A stretch of DNA of 64,000 bases, from contig NZ_FOLL01000013.1 of the NCBI RefSeq assembly GCF_900112315.1, forward strand, positions 62,001-126,000, given 5' to 3'. Below are positions 1-8,890 of this stretch, piece after piece. Made by a program: the position numbers and the translations under genes. The notes below the pieces were generated by a model that made no database searches, was not told the DNA's origin, and worked only from the letters and a program-made list of their open reading frames with translations. The stretch comes from Parapedobacter composti. GTDB taxonomy: Bacteria; Bacteroidota; Bacteroidia; Sphingobacteriales; Sphingobacteriaceae. The stretch's first letter is position 1, and each line of letters begins with the position of its first letter.

Positions 1-1983
1 CTGGGGAAACTGACCCATACGCTGACACGCGGCAAACCGGGCAACTTCCTTCGTCTGCTGGAGGGGATGACCGGTTTTTCGGCGCTGCACATGAACTTCA
101 GAAGCGATGCGTTCATGTTCAGTGGCAACAGCGACCTTACGGCAGACACATCTGCTTATCTGTCGCTGTATGCGCAGCAACGCCCCGTCGAACAGTCCCT
201 TAAAAACCTGCTCCCGGCCAACACAGCCATATACATTTCGTTTGGCATCTCCGATTTTGCTGCACTGCATGGAGGAATTGCCGACCTGCTTGCCCGCCGG
301 GATGAGATCAGCCAAATACGCGAACAGCACCGGCTGATCCGGCAGTCGCCCGGCATGTCCATTCAGGGAGAGCTGCTTCCTGAATGGGGCAACGAGTTTG
401 CCGTAGCCGAACTGTCCAACGGCGAGGAACTGGCAATCATTGAAGTGAGAGACTCGCTGTCGTTTGCCCGTACCATCCAGCGGATCAGCACACCTTATCC
501 GCAGAATATGCACCGCCTCAACCACTCCAACCTGCTCTATTATAGTTTTGGCGACCCTTTGAAATCATTCACCCGTCCTTATTTTACCGTATTGGGCAAT
601 TATATGATTTGCGCTAACCATACACGAACGCTGCAGCAGTTTGAAGCGGAGTATACGGCTGGAAAAACGTTAGCCACCACACCTGGCTACCGTAACTTTG
701 AAGCCATGCAGGCCAATAAAAGCAACTTTACCTTATTCGTGAGCAATGAAAATGCTGCCCGCACCATTGCGAGAGGCCTGAGGCCGAACTTCGAGGCAGC
801 CTATACGGACGAGGCACACTATGGTTATCATAACTTCTATGGCTGGTCCGTACAAATGTCGGGAACAGGCAACGGTTTTTTTACCCACGTCTATGGGCAA
901 TACATTGCCGAAACAACGCCGGGAGCCACGCCGGCGTGGACCTTTACCCTGAACGGCCGGTTAAGCAGCGTTCCGGCGGTATTGGCTTATGACGACACCA
1001 GCAGGTTCATCCTTGCCCAAGATGCCAGCCATATCCTGCATGCCATTGCGGCAGACGGACAGAAACTTTGGAACGCCCAATTGCCCGGCCCCCTATTGGG
1101 TGAGATACACCAGTTGGCAGATAGCAGTATCGTGGTCACTACGGCGACGCGTCTGTACCGCTTTGACGTCCACGGCGACCCATTGCCGGGGTTTTCGCTG
1201 CCGTTGCCGTACCAAGCGAGCCACGGCGCAACGGTTTCTGAAAATGCGAACGACGTCCGTTTCTTTATTCCAGCCAAAAACCGCATCATGGCCTACGATG
1301 CCAGAGGCAAGCCCCTGCAGGGCTGGGAAAACAAGACCCTAACGGGTGCCATCTTGTTCGATCTGAAAACCGCCGACGTAGGAAACGTCAGCTACATCAT
1401 CGCCGCAACAGATGCGGGGAGACGATACTTCTTCCAAGACAACGGCCGGCAGGTATCGGTGCAGGAAAATGGCGCGCCGGAGGCATGGCGCAATCCGGTA
1501 AGTGTCTATACGGCCGGAGGCCAGCCTGAACATGCTTGGACAGCCACTACCGACACTTCCGGCAGGCTCTTCGTTACGGCGTTTGACTTTGTTCAGTCTG
1601 ACAAATCTGTAGGGCAGTGGACCACGCAGCACACGTTCGATGCCGTGAACATTGAGGGCGCGTCAACGCCAGAACTGGTCTTTACCGACGAAGGGCAGCT
1701 ATCTGTATACCGTTATGAAGATGGCAGTCCTGTATATCACTATGATTTCAAGCGGCAACTTGCATCCCGCCCGCAATTTTTCAGGTTGGCCGATGGCACC
1801 CACCGCATCGGCATCGCCACCGGAGGAAACCAGTTGATCTATGTGTTCAACACCGATGGAACCGTGGTTAAGGGATTCCCTGTAAGCGGAAGCCCTTACT
1901 TTTATTACGGGTTGCTTAACGGCGGACAGCACGTATTGCTATGCAGTAAAAACGACCGAAACCTGTATTGTTACCGTTTTTGA
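1..1983 (+). CDS. Large beta-propeller protein, DUF3352-like (5' end outside window)
   Basis: The reading frame is open from the first base, so the gene begins upstream. The ATG at 67 is internal. The visible 660 residues have an N-terminal part that resembles DUF3352 proteins of Bacteroidota (for example LLPANTAIYISFGISDFAAL) and a C-terminal half of PQQ/WD-like repeats such as WTFTLNGRL and YVFNTDGTVVKGFPV, consistent with a beta-propeller. Any N-terminal membrane anchor would lie outside the window. The stop is 4 nt from the stop of the convergent gene on the other strand. The function is unknown. The family assignment rests on recall of pattern and is moderate. Confidence 0.6.
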   Translation: MGKLTHTLTRGKPGNFLRLLEGMTGFSALHMNFRSDAFMFSGNSDLTADTSAYLSLYAQQRPVEQSLKNLLPANTAIYISFGISDFAALHGGIADLLARRDEISQIREQHRLIRQSPGMSIQGELLPEWGNEFAVAELSNGEELAIIEVRDSLSFARTIQRISTPYPQNMHRLNHSNLLYYSFGDPLKSFTRPYFTVLGNYMICANHTRTLQQFEAEYTAGKTLATTPGYRNFEAMQANKSNFTLFVSNENAARTIARGLRPNFEAAYTDEAHYGYHNFYGWSVQMSGTGNGFFTHVYGQYIAETTPGATPAWTFTLNGRLSSVPAVLAYDDTSRFILAQDASHILHAIAADGQKLWNAQLPGPLLGEIHQLADSSIVVTTATRLYRFDVHGDPLPGFSLPLPYQASHGATVSENANDVRFFIPAKNRIMAYDARGKPLQGWENKTLTGAILFDLKTADVGNVSYIIAATDAGRRYFFQDNGRQVSVQENGAPEAWRNPVSVYTAGGQPEHAWTATTDTSGRLFVTAFDFVQSDKSVGQWTTQHTFDAVNIEGASTPELVFTDEGQLSVYRYEDGSPVYHYDFKRQLASRPQFFRLADGTHRIGIATGGNQLIYVFNTDGTVVKGFPVSGSPYFYYGLLNGGQHVLLCSKNDRNLYCYRF

Positions 1984-1987
1984 CACA

Positions 1988-4900
1988 TTAATTCTTCAAC
2001 CGTAGGTCCACCGTTTTTGATCCGGACAATGGACGCACGCCCATACCTGGACTATTGGTGTATTGCGCCGTAATGCGGAGCACGGTTTCCCCTTCATTCC
2101 CCTTCGCAGGTGGCCGGGCTACAATACTTCCCTTGGCGGGAGCCGATTTGCGCTTGTCCGACTCGTCATCGGCAAGCGACATAATCCACAGCGCGATTTG
2201 CCGCGCTTCAGCAGGCTTCATATCCGGGTGGGCGGGCATCGCTACCTCTCCCCACACGCCGGCACTGCCTTTAATGATTTTTTCCGCAAGGTAACCCGGT
2301 GCACTTGGCTGCGTTTTATATTTTTTGGCGACCTGCATATACGATGGGCCTACGCTCAGGTCATCCACTTTGTGGCATGACTGGCAGTCGGAGGCCATCA
2401 TAAGACTTCTCCCAAGCACGATTTCCGATACCTGCTGATGACCCAACGATGCACCAGCTAAGTCCGTGCCCTTGACATAGTTGATGGCCACTACCAAGTT
2501 GGACGTATCCACGGGACGGCCGTGGTCATCTACTTTGACTTCGTATCCGATCGTTTCACCCGGCGTATAAAAACCGGTGGTATTGGTCAATACAATATCC
2601 ACTGTCGGGTTATCATTTCCTGCGTAAACCGTCACCGGATTGCTTGTAACCCTGTTGCCCTTGGAATCTTCCACGGTTACGCTGATGGGATATTCGCCCA
2701 TGGTGTTCAATGTATACGTAAGCTGCGGTTCAGTGGTTTGCTGCGTTACATCACCGATTTTCCATCTATAGGTAAGCTTATCATTTTCGTAATCGCTGGC
2801 TTCCACCGTGGCCTTCACCGTAAAGGGCACCCGGCCATTGCTTTTTTCAACAGCAATCGTGCCCACCTGCGGCGGCAGGTTGCCAGCGAGATAATCAATA
2901 CGTGCAATTCCCGCATCGGGGTTCTTCGCAAACCATCCTTTGCCGTATTCCAGCACATAAAGCCTACCATCCCGCCCCACTTCCATGTCAATCGGGTTAG
3001 CAAACGGCTCTCCTTCCATAAACGGCTCCATCTTATCGAAATCACCGTTGGGCAGCATGGTCACTGCCTTGATCCATCCCCTAATCCAATCATAGATAAA
3101 CAGCTTTCCTCCATAATAATCCGGATAGCGGGTCTGTTTCGGAAACATATCGGTATAATATACCGGGCCTGCCATTGCATTCCGGCCTCCGGTGCCTACC
3201 TGGGGGAAATCCGGCGAAGCGGCATACGGATACCAGATAAACGCGGGAAGGGCGGGAGGCAGTTCCTGCAACCCGGTATTGTTCGGCGAATGGTTTACCG
3301 GCCGTTCAGGATTAAACGGCTCGCCGGACCGGCCTGTAGCATAGTCAAATTCGCGATACGCATAATTGTCGCCCACAAACAAGGGCCAACCGAAAAATCC
3401 AGCTTCCCGCGCCTGGTTGATTTCATCATATCCCCGGGGGCCGCGTGTAGCTAAACTGTCATTGGCAGCATCGGGGCCCACTTCACCCCAGTAAAGGAAC
3501 CCGGTTTTGGGATCTACGGAAATCCGGTAAGGATTGCGGTTTCCCATCACGTAAATCTCCGGACGGGTGCGCTCCTGCCCTTCGGCAAACAGGTTTCCCT
3601 CAGGGATTTCATAACGTCCATCCGGTAGTACTTTGATGCGCAACACTTTACCCCGTAAGTCATTGGTGTTGGCCGCAGACCGGCGGGCATCATACTGGGC
3701 ATAACCGCGCCGGCCATCCAAGGGGGCAAATCCATGGTTTTTAAACCTGGATGGATCCGGCTGATCGAAAGGAGTCGCATTGTCGCCAGTCGATAAATAC
3801 AGCAATCCATCGCCACCGAACGCAATGGACCCCCCGGTATGGCAACAGATCTGGCGCTGCGAATAAAACTGGAGAATGATCTGTTCCGTACTGGTATCCA
3901 GTGTATCATTTTTAAACACAAAGCGCGACAAACGGTTCACTGACGTATCAATTGGACTATAAAAGGCGTACAGGTAGTTATTTTTCTCAAAATCCGGATC
4001 CAGTGCCAGCCCCATGAAACCTTCCTCGGCGTTCACGTTCGGCACGCCCGATTGGTGGTAAACCTCCAGAAAACCGACCTGTTTCACCGATCGGCTTTGC
4101 CCGCTGTACAGCATCAGTTCACCACGTCGTTGAGCAACGAGAATATCAAAATTGGGCAATATGGCCATCTCCGTGGGTTCAAAAAGTTCGCCCTGAAGCA
4201 ACTGGGTTTTCACAAAGCGCTGCCGCTCCGGCACCAAGGGGCTTTTCGCTTTCGCATAATTGAGTTTTCGGTTCTCCCCGATGGCATACTTGATTCCCCC
4301 GAGCAACATCTTCAACTGCAGCGAATCGGTAAATGACTCATCCGAATGACCAAATGCCGTAAAGAAAGCCCGCCCCCCGTCATAGTCATGATACCACACC
4401 ATCGGGTGCTCATTGCCGTTTTCGCCTCCCTCGTAACTGTTTTCATCGACCGTGACAAGAACGTTGATATCCGGGTTGAGCTTCTTGAAGTTATACCATT
4501 CGTCATGGTATGAAAACACCGGGGGCATTCCTTGCGTAGCGGGGTGCATGGAATCCACCACATGGAACGTAGCTTCCTGCGGACGGGGATGGTTCTTGAA
4601 ATAGCCCCCCACCAGTCGGCCATACCACCCCCAATCATACTCCGTATCGGACGCTGCATGAATCCCCACAAAACCGCCGCCGGCCTGAATATACCGTTCA
4701 AATGCCACTTCCTGATAGTGGTTAAGTACATCACCGGTCGTATTCAGGAAAATCACCGCCGAGTAGTTCGCCAGACTGTCTTCGTTGAACCAGTCTGCGT
4801 TGGTCGTAGTATCGACATCAAAACCATGTTCGGCAGCGAGTTTAATCAGAGCGGCATTGCCCGCGGGGATGGACTCATGGTAAAAGGCCGCTGTTTTGCT

Positions 4901-5020
4901 GAATACCAAAAGCCTTGGCTTACCGCTGCGTTTATTGCAACTACTTACCCCCATAACAATAGCCGCTGCCAAAAACAAAAAAAACGATTTAGTAACGACT
5001 ATATTATAACTATTCTTCAT
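1988..5020 (-). CDS. ThuA / PQQ-sugar-dehydrogenase-like / PKD / cytochrome c fusion lipoprotein
   Basis: The 1010-residue product begins with a lipoprotein signal (lipobox Cys about residue 28). Then come a ThuA-like trehalose-utilisation domain (about 33-250), a glucose/sorbosone dehydrogenase-type beta-propeller (about 270-720, including CCHTGGSIAFG and GNRNPYRISVDP), a PKD domain (about 735-810) and a C-terminal c-type cytochrome with CQSCH at 879-883 and a possible distal Met at 928. Such fusions are common in Bacteroidota and Planctomycetes but their substrates are mostly unknown. The layout suggests periplasmic or outer-membrane oxidation of a sugar with electrons passed to the attached haem. 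It is transcribed alone, divergently from the gene at 5170. Confidence 0.85.
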   Translation of the reverse strand: MKNSYNIVVTKSFFLFLAAAIVMGVSSCNKRSGKPRLLVFSKTAAFYHESIPAGNAALIKLAAEHGFDVDTTTNADWFNEDSLANYSAVIFLNTTGDVLNHYQEVAFERYIQAGGGFVGIHAASDTEYDWGWYGRLVGGYFKNHPRPQEATFHVVDSMHPATQGMPPVFSYHDEWYNFKKLNPDINVLVTVDENSYEGGENGNEHPMVWYHDYDGGRAFFTAFGHSDESFTDSLQLKMLLGGIKYAIGENRKLNYAKAKSPLVPERQRFVKTQLLQGELFEPTEMAILPNFDILVAQRRGELMLYSGQSRSVKQVGFLEVYHQSGVPNVNAEEGFMGLALDPDFEKNNYLYAFYSPIDTSVNRLSRFVFKNDTLDTSTEQIILQFYSQRQICCHTGGSIAFGGDGLLYLSTGDNATPFDQPDPSRFKNHGFAPLDGRRGYAQYDARRSAANTNDLRGKVLRIKVLPDGRYEIPEGNLFAEGQERTRPEIYVMGNRNPYRISVDPKTGFLYWGEVGPDAANDSLATRGPRGYDEINQAREAGFFGWPLFVGDNYAYREFDYATGRSGEPFNPERPVNHSPNNTGLQELPPALPAFIWYPYAASPDFPQVGTGGRNAMAGPVYYTDMFPKQTRYPDYYGGKLFIYDWIRGWIKAVTMLPNGDFDKMEPFMEGEPFANPIDMEVGRDGRLYVLEYGKGWFAKNPDAGIARIDYLAGNLPPQVGTIAVEKSNGRVPFTVKATVEASDYENDKLTYRWKIGDVTQQTTEPQLTYTLNTMGEYPISVTVEDSKGNRVTSNPVTVYAGNDNPTVDIVLTNTTGFYTPGETIGYEVKVDDHGRPVDTSNLVVAINYVKGTDLAGASLGHQQVSEIVLGRSLMMASDCQSCHKVDDLSVGPSYMQVAKKYKTQPSAPGYLAEKIIKGSAGVWGEVAMPAHPDMKPAEARQIALWIMSLADDESDKRKSAPAKGSIVARPPAKGNEGETVLRITAQYTNSPGMGVRPLSGSKTVDLRLKN

Positions 5021-5169
5021 GATACGGTTTGTCCATTTTATCTAAAATACAAAAATGAAAAAATTTACCAGAACTGGAGGACGAAATGTAAAATACTCGC
5101 TATAGGATAGCCGATTCCCAATTGTTTACAGAATCCGGGGGTTATTTCACTGCCAACGAAACATTGTGC

Positions 5170-6231
5170 ATGGAAGAACGTGTGGAAGCAGCATATCATG
5201 ACTTGGCGTTGGTGCTGGCCTGGCCCGACCAGACTGCCCGCGGTGATGAACGGTGGATGGCCATGCTTAAACAGGCAGGTATCGTAAAAAACCTCAATTT
5301 CAAGGTTGGTCATGCAGCCATTGTTTTGGTGCACCGTTCAACCGGTGCATTGCAGTATTATGACTTCGGACGGTACATCACTCCCCGCGGTTACGGGCGG
5401 GCGCGATCTGCGGCATCCGACCCGCGGCTTGAGCTTACCACGCTGGCGACTTTTAACACGCAGGGACATATCAGCAACCTACATGTCATTCTGGATGAAC
5501 TTCACCAGAAAGAATACGCAACCCATGGAAAGGGCCGGCTCTTTTTTTCTGTTGCTGAGCGGATTTGCTACCGATCCGCTAACCGGTTCGCCCAACAGGT
5601 GGTAGAACGCGGCCCCATCAAGTACGGGGCTATCGCACCGGGCAACAACAGCTGTTCGCGTTTCGTGGCACAAATATTGTCTGCCGGTTTACCGGCAGGT
5701 ACTCCGGCACGGAGGCGGATAAGCCTCCCGGAAACCATTAAACCGAGTCCTATGAGCAACGTTGTGAATGCATCGTCCGACAAAACGGTTTATTGTTTCC
5801 AAAAGGGAACATTATCTCCACGCAAGATGGGCCGCTTGCAGTCGCTGCGCTTCCAATGGAACCTTCTCCAACAGAATTTATCAGCTACTAAGGCAAGGGC
5901 GTTGCCATGCGATGACAACCCGGGAAATGTCGGCGAACCAGATAGGCCTTTAACCGTACCGGAGTCGGCTCAATGGCTTGGCGGTATCGGCGAGGGCGCG
6001 TGGTACGCACTGGAACGCGCTGCGGGGGGGCTGATGGTGGTAAAATATGCTGTAAGTGGCAGCGAAGATTACCGTATCAGCTGCGTTGCCAGTTGTCCGG
6101 TAAACGTAGACAAGCCTTACCGGTTCACTTATCATTGCCATCATCAGCAGCATACAATTGTCCAGAACAACAAACATATTGTCCTGACAACCCTATTCGA
6201 TCACACTTGTAAACATACCCAGACCGCGTAA
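5170..6231 (+). CDS. DUF6695-like protein, possible permuted papain-fold hydrolase
   Basis: The frame is open from a TTG at 5122, but the ATG at 5170 (MEERVEAAYHDL) is the first ATG and is preferred, giving 353 residues. I recall similar Bacteroidota proteins under the DUF6695 name; this is uncertain. Two spots look like a permuted NlpC/P60 (papain-like) active site: a His in KVGHAAIVLVHR followed by YYDFGRY (His48), and a Cys in NNSCSRFVAQIL (Cys162). No signal peptide or membrane segment is seen, so it is probably cytoplasmic. The C-terminal 150 residues are unrecognised. panD follows after 27 nt on the same strand and may be cotranscribed. Peptidase or acyltransferase activity is inference only. 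Confidence 0.6.
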   Translation: MEERVEAAYHDLALVLAWPDQTARGDERWMAMLKQAGIVKNLNFKVGHAAIVLVHRSTGALQYYDFGRYITPRGYGRARSAASDPRLELTTLATFNTQGHISNLHVILDELHQKEYATHGKGRLFFSVAERICYRSANRFAQQVVERGPIKYGAIAPGNNSCSRFVAQILSAGLPAGTPARRRISLPETIKPSPMSNVVNASSDKTVYCFQKGTLSPRKMGRLQSLRFQWNLLQQNLSATKARALPCDDNPGNVGEPDRPLTVPESAQWLGGIGEGAWYALERAAGGLMVVKYAVSGSEDYRISCVASCPVNVDKPYRFTYHCHHQQHTIVQNNKHIVLTTLFDHTCKHTQTA

Positions 6232-6258
6232 GCGGTGAAAAAATAAGATGAATTCATT

Positions 6259-6627
6259 ATGGAATTAACCATTCTAAAATCAAAGATCCATACCGTAAAA
6301 GTGACAGAAGCGAATGTCGAGTATAATGGGTCTATCACGGTAGATGCCGATTTGTTAGATGCTGCGCAAATAAAGAAATACGAACAGGTATATATCAACA
6401 ACGCGGTTAATGGCAGCCGCATCATGACCTATGTGCTTCCCGGAAAACGTGGCAGCGGCGAAGTATGCATGAACGGCGGTGCGGCACTGCATGCCAAGGT
6501 GGGCGATACGGTGCATATCCTCAGTTTCTGCACGGTCAGTGAGGAAGAAGCTGATCGGTACCGCCCCGTACTGGTGTTTACCAAGGGCGACAATCAGATT
6601 GATAAAGTGGATCGGTATGATTATTAA
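6259..6627 (+). CDS. panD: Aspartate 1-decarboxylase
   Basis: PanD makes beta-alanine from aspartate for pantothenate and coenzyme A synthesis. The 122-residue product has the usual length of the proenzyme. Gly24-Ser25 (YNGSITVD) is the self-cleavage site that generates the pyruvoyl group, at the same residue numbers as in E. coli PanD. Other family marks are KIHTVKVTEAN at the N-terminus, NAVNGSRIMTY, RGSGEVCMNGGAA and DTVHILSF. No other pantothenate gene is nearby. It lies 27 nt after the papain-like gene and is convergent with the aldolase gene ending at 6703. Confidence 0.95.
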   Translation: MELTILKSKIHTVKVTEANVEYNGSITVDADLLDAAQIKKYEQVYINNAVNGSRIMTYVLPGKRGSGEVCMNGGAALHAKVGDTVHILSFCTVSEEEADRYRPVLVFTKGDNQIDKVDRYDY

Positions 6628-6702
6628 AAAACAACCGCCTCGAAATCGGGATTTTTTTCCGGCAGTTGGGCGGTATCCGGGCATATCCACTTATGAAAAC
6701 GC

Positions 6703-7641
6703 TTACCTAAAAAACCATCCGGGTAACAGCTTCTCTGCGCCCTTTCTTACACGCCCTGCCTCTTCTATAGGTATCCAGCGGTAAGGCCAGCGCAGGCGAG
6801 TTCCGATAGCTGCCCAATTTCCCGCGGCAGCCAATAGTTTATCCAATGCCGGATTACTATAGCCCTGTTCTGCAAACGGAACGATATACTGGGAAAAAAA
6901 TGTTTGTATGCGTTGTTCGATAGACAACGCTTCGTTTATATCTGTCTGCATCAACTGCCACCAATGCTGCGCCGCCCGTGGATTGATACACGCGACATTG
7001 GAATAAGCCCCGCTCGCAACTCCTTGATGCACGCCGGTAGCCAGATGGTGCCCCGGCACAAAAATAGCCACCTTATCCGATACAGGCCTCATCCGCCGGT
7101 ACCAATCGTCATCGCCGTCTAGCAGCTTGATACTGATCAGGCTGGGTATCTCCGCCGCTAACGCAGCGTATTCTTCGGGCTGCAATACTTTTTTCGCGTG
7201 AGGCGGATTATAGAGCACCAGGGGAACAGGATCGGCTATTGCCGCCACCCGTTTCAGAAAAACCAACGCTTCATCGCTGTTTACCTTTACCCAATCCGGA
7301 AGAATAACCTGATACGCATCAGGATCGAGGTGTTTGGTCCGCCCGATACGTTCAATGGTAGTTGCAGGAACGGGATGCGACGCCCCAATCTGGAACAACA
7401 CACCGCTTCGCCTGCACTTCTCCGCCAATAGCTGGCTCACCCGGTCAAACTCATCCTCGGTCTGTACATGGAACTCTCCCGCTGTGCCGTTGGAATAGAT
7501 CCCATCAACCCCCGCTGCGGCCAAGGCATCAAGTTCATCCGATAACCTGTCAAAATCAATGGATTCATTTTCATTGATAGGCAACAACAATGTCCCCCAG
7601 TTTCCCCGGCAACGCGGGGCCGTTAACCTTTCACGCTCCAT
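6703..7641 (-). CDS. DHDPS/NAL-family class I aldolase, second copy in the sialic acid operon
   Basis: A (beta/alpha)8 aldolase of the dihydrodipicolinate synthase / N-acetylneuraminate lyase superfamily, 312 residues. A GTAGE motif is at 52-56, the catalytic Tyr is Tyr144 in LVLYNPP and the Schiff-base Lys is Lys172 in SIKLLDGDDDW. The ATG at 7641 is chosen over a TTG at 7668 because it starts one base after the MFS stop codon, suggesting translational coupling. It differs clearly from the nanA product four genes upstream: it lacks the YxIPALTG and GSTY signatures of sialic acid lyases. It may act on another 2-keto-3-deoxy acid or an unusual nonulosonate. Last gene of the unit. Confidence 0.85.
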   Translation of the reverse strand: MERERLTAPRCRGNWGTLLLPINENESIDFDRLSDELDALAAAGVDGIYSNGTAGEFHVQTEDEFDRVSQLLAEKCRRSGVLFQIGASHPVPATTIERIGRTKHLDPDAYQVILPDWVKVNSDEALVFLKRVAAIADPVPLVLYNPPHAKKVLQPEEYAALAAEIPSLISIKLLDGDDDWYRRMRPVSDKVAIFVPGHHLATGVHQGVASGAYSNVACINPRAAQHWWQLMQTDINEALSIEQRIQTFFSQYIVPFAEQGYSNPALDKLLAAAGNWAAIGTRLRWPYRWIPIEEAGRVRKGAEKLLPGWFFR

Positions 7642-7642
7642 A

Positions 7643-8890
7643 TCAGGATTCCCGCTTAACTTTAACAAAGATCAAGGACCACGTAGCCAACAGCAACAGG
7701 CCTGCCGCTATCATGTAAATAATAGCCAAATCGATCTGGGCATCCTTAAGGGCACCCCCTACATAAACCATCAGTCCGCCCACAATGGTACTCAAGAAAT
7801 TTAACACCCCGTATGCCGTAGCGGCATAACGGCTGTCAGCCACCTGCCTGACCACCGGCATGAGGTTGGCGTCGCTGAATCCCCGTGCCATACCGAAGAA
7901 GAACAGTGCAACCACGGCTATCAGGAAAAGTGACGTCCACGACATCAGCATCAAAAACGGCGCTCCCACGGTAAACCCGATGAGGATAACCAAAATACGG
8001 CTCCGCGGATTGACCTTAGACCAACGGTCGGCCCAGATGCCGCCCAGCAATACGCCGATAAACGAACCTATCTGCGGATACAACGTGGCCGAGATTCCGG
8101 CCTCCCCCAGTCCCAGGGCAAAACGGTCTTTCAAGAACGTTGGCAGCCAAGCGTAAACCAGCCAGTTGGCTACCCCTAATACCACGAAGTAGAATAACAC
8201 TATCAAGTAAGAGCGTTCGTTGACCAGCGACCGGACAGACGCCGAAAAACTGACCTGTTGAGACGGCTTTTCCTCCCTGACTGTCTCCGAGTCGGGTTCG
8301 GCCTTTCTATCGCGGAGGATAAAGAGCAGTGCCACCGCGTATAAACAGCCAAAGAAACCGAATACATGGAAACCATAACGCCACCCCCAGAGTTCAGCGA
8401 TGTAACCGCCTACACCACCCAGCGCCAATCCGGTATATAATCCGCTGAAGTGTATACCCGTGGCTAATGAACGAGTCTTGCCGCGGTGATAGTCGGTGAT
8501 CAAAGCAAGTCCCGCGGGAATATAGAACGCCTCGCTTATCCCCATGACAATACGGGCGGCTATCATTTCTTCGAAAGATGAAACCCAGCCGGTCCAGACG
8601 GTAGCGGCCGACCACACCATTACACTGAGAATGATCACATTCCGCCGGCTGTACTTGTCGGCCAGAAACCCGCCGAACGGACTGAAAATCCCGTATGACC
8701 AAAGGAACACCGATGTCAGCAAACCAAACTGGGCGTCGTCCAGCGTAAACTCGGCGACAATCGGATCGCGCATCGAGGTGATAAGAATCCGATCCAGGTA
8801 ATTTAAAAATGCGATAAGCCAAAGCGCACCCACCAACAGCCATGGGTACCATGTTTTTGCAGTAATTCCTTTGCTAGCTAACGTATTCAT
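7643..8890 (-). CDS. MFS transporter, probable sialic acid (or related acid sugar) importer
   Basis: The 415-residue product has about twelve hydrophobic segments and the MFS loop 2-3 signature (GGFLADKYSRRNVI), with a repeat of it in the second half (GGIWADRWSK). It resembles anion:cation symporters of the hexuronate/NanT type. It overlaps the stop of the mutarotase gene by 4 nt (ATGA) and is followed directly by an aldolase gene. Bacteroides nan operons also carry an MFS NanT beside the lyase, so inner-membrane import of N-acetylneuraminate is the likely role. That specificity rests on context. Galacturonate or another acid sugar cannot be excluded. Confidence 0.85.
   Translation of the reverse strand: MNTLASKGITAKTWYPWLLVGALWLIAFLNYLDRILITSMRDPIVAEFTLDDAQFGLLTSVFLWSYGIFSPFGGFLADKYSRRNVIILSVMVWSAATVWTGWVSSFEEMIAARIVMGISEAFYIPAGLALITDYHRGKTRSLATGIHFSGLYTGLALGGVGGYIAELWGWRYGFHVFGFFGCLYAVALLFILRDRKAEPDSETVREEKPSQQVSFSASVRSLVNERSYLIVLFYFVVLGVANWLVYAWLPTFLKDRFALGLGEAGISATLYPQIGSFIGVLLGGIWADRWSKVNPRSRILVILIGFTVGAPFLMLMSWTSLFLIAVVALFFFGMARGFSDANLMPVVRQVADSRYAATAYGVLNFLSTIVGGLMVYVGGALKDAQIDLAIIYMIAAGLLLLATWSLIFVKVKRES

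Noticed and set aside
2522-3454. 310-residue open frame on the plus strand inside the ThuA fusion gene
   Set aside because: It lies wholly opposite a gene with clear domains, has no recognisable fold and no promoter or ribosome site; a shadow of codon use.
6628-6702. Terminator between panD and the convergent aldolase gene
   Set aside because: There is a T run (TTTTTTT near 6652), but no convincing stem before it.
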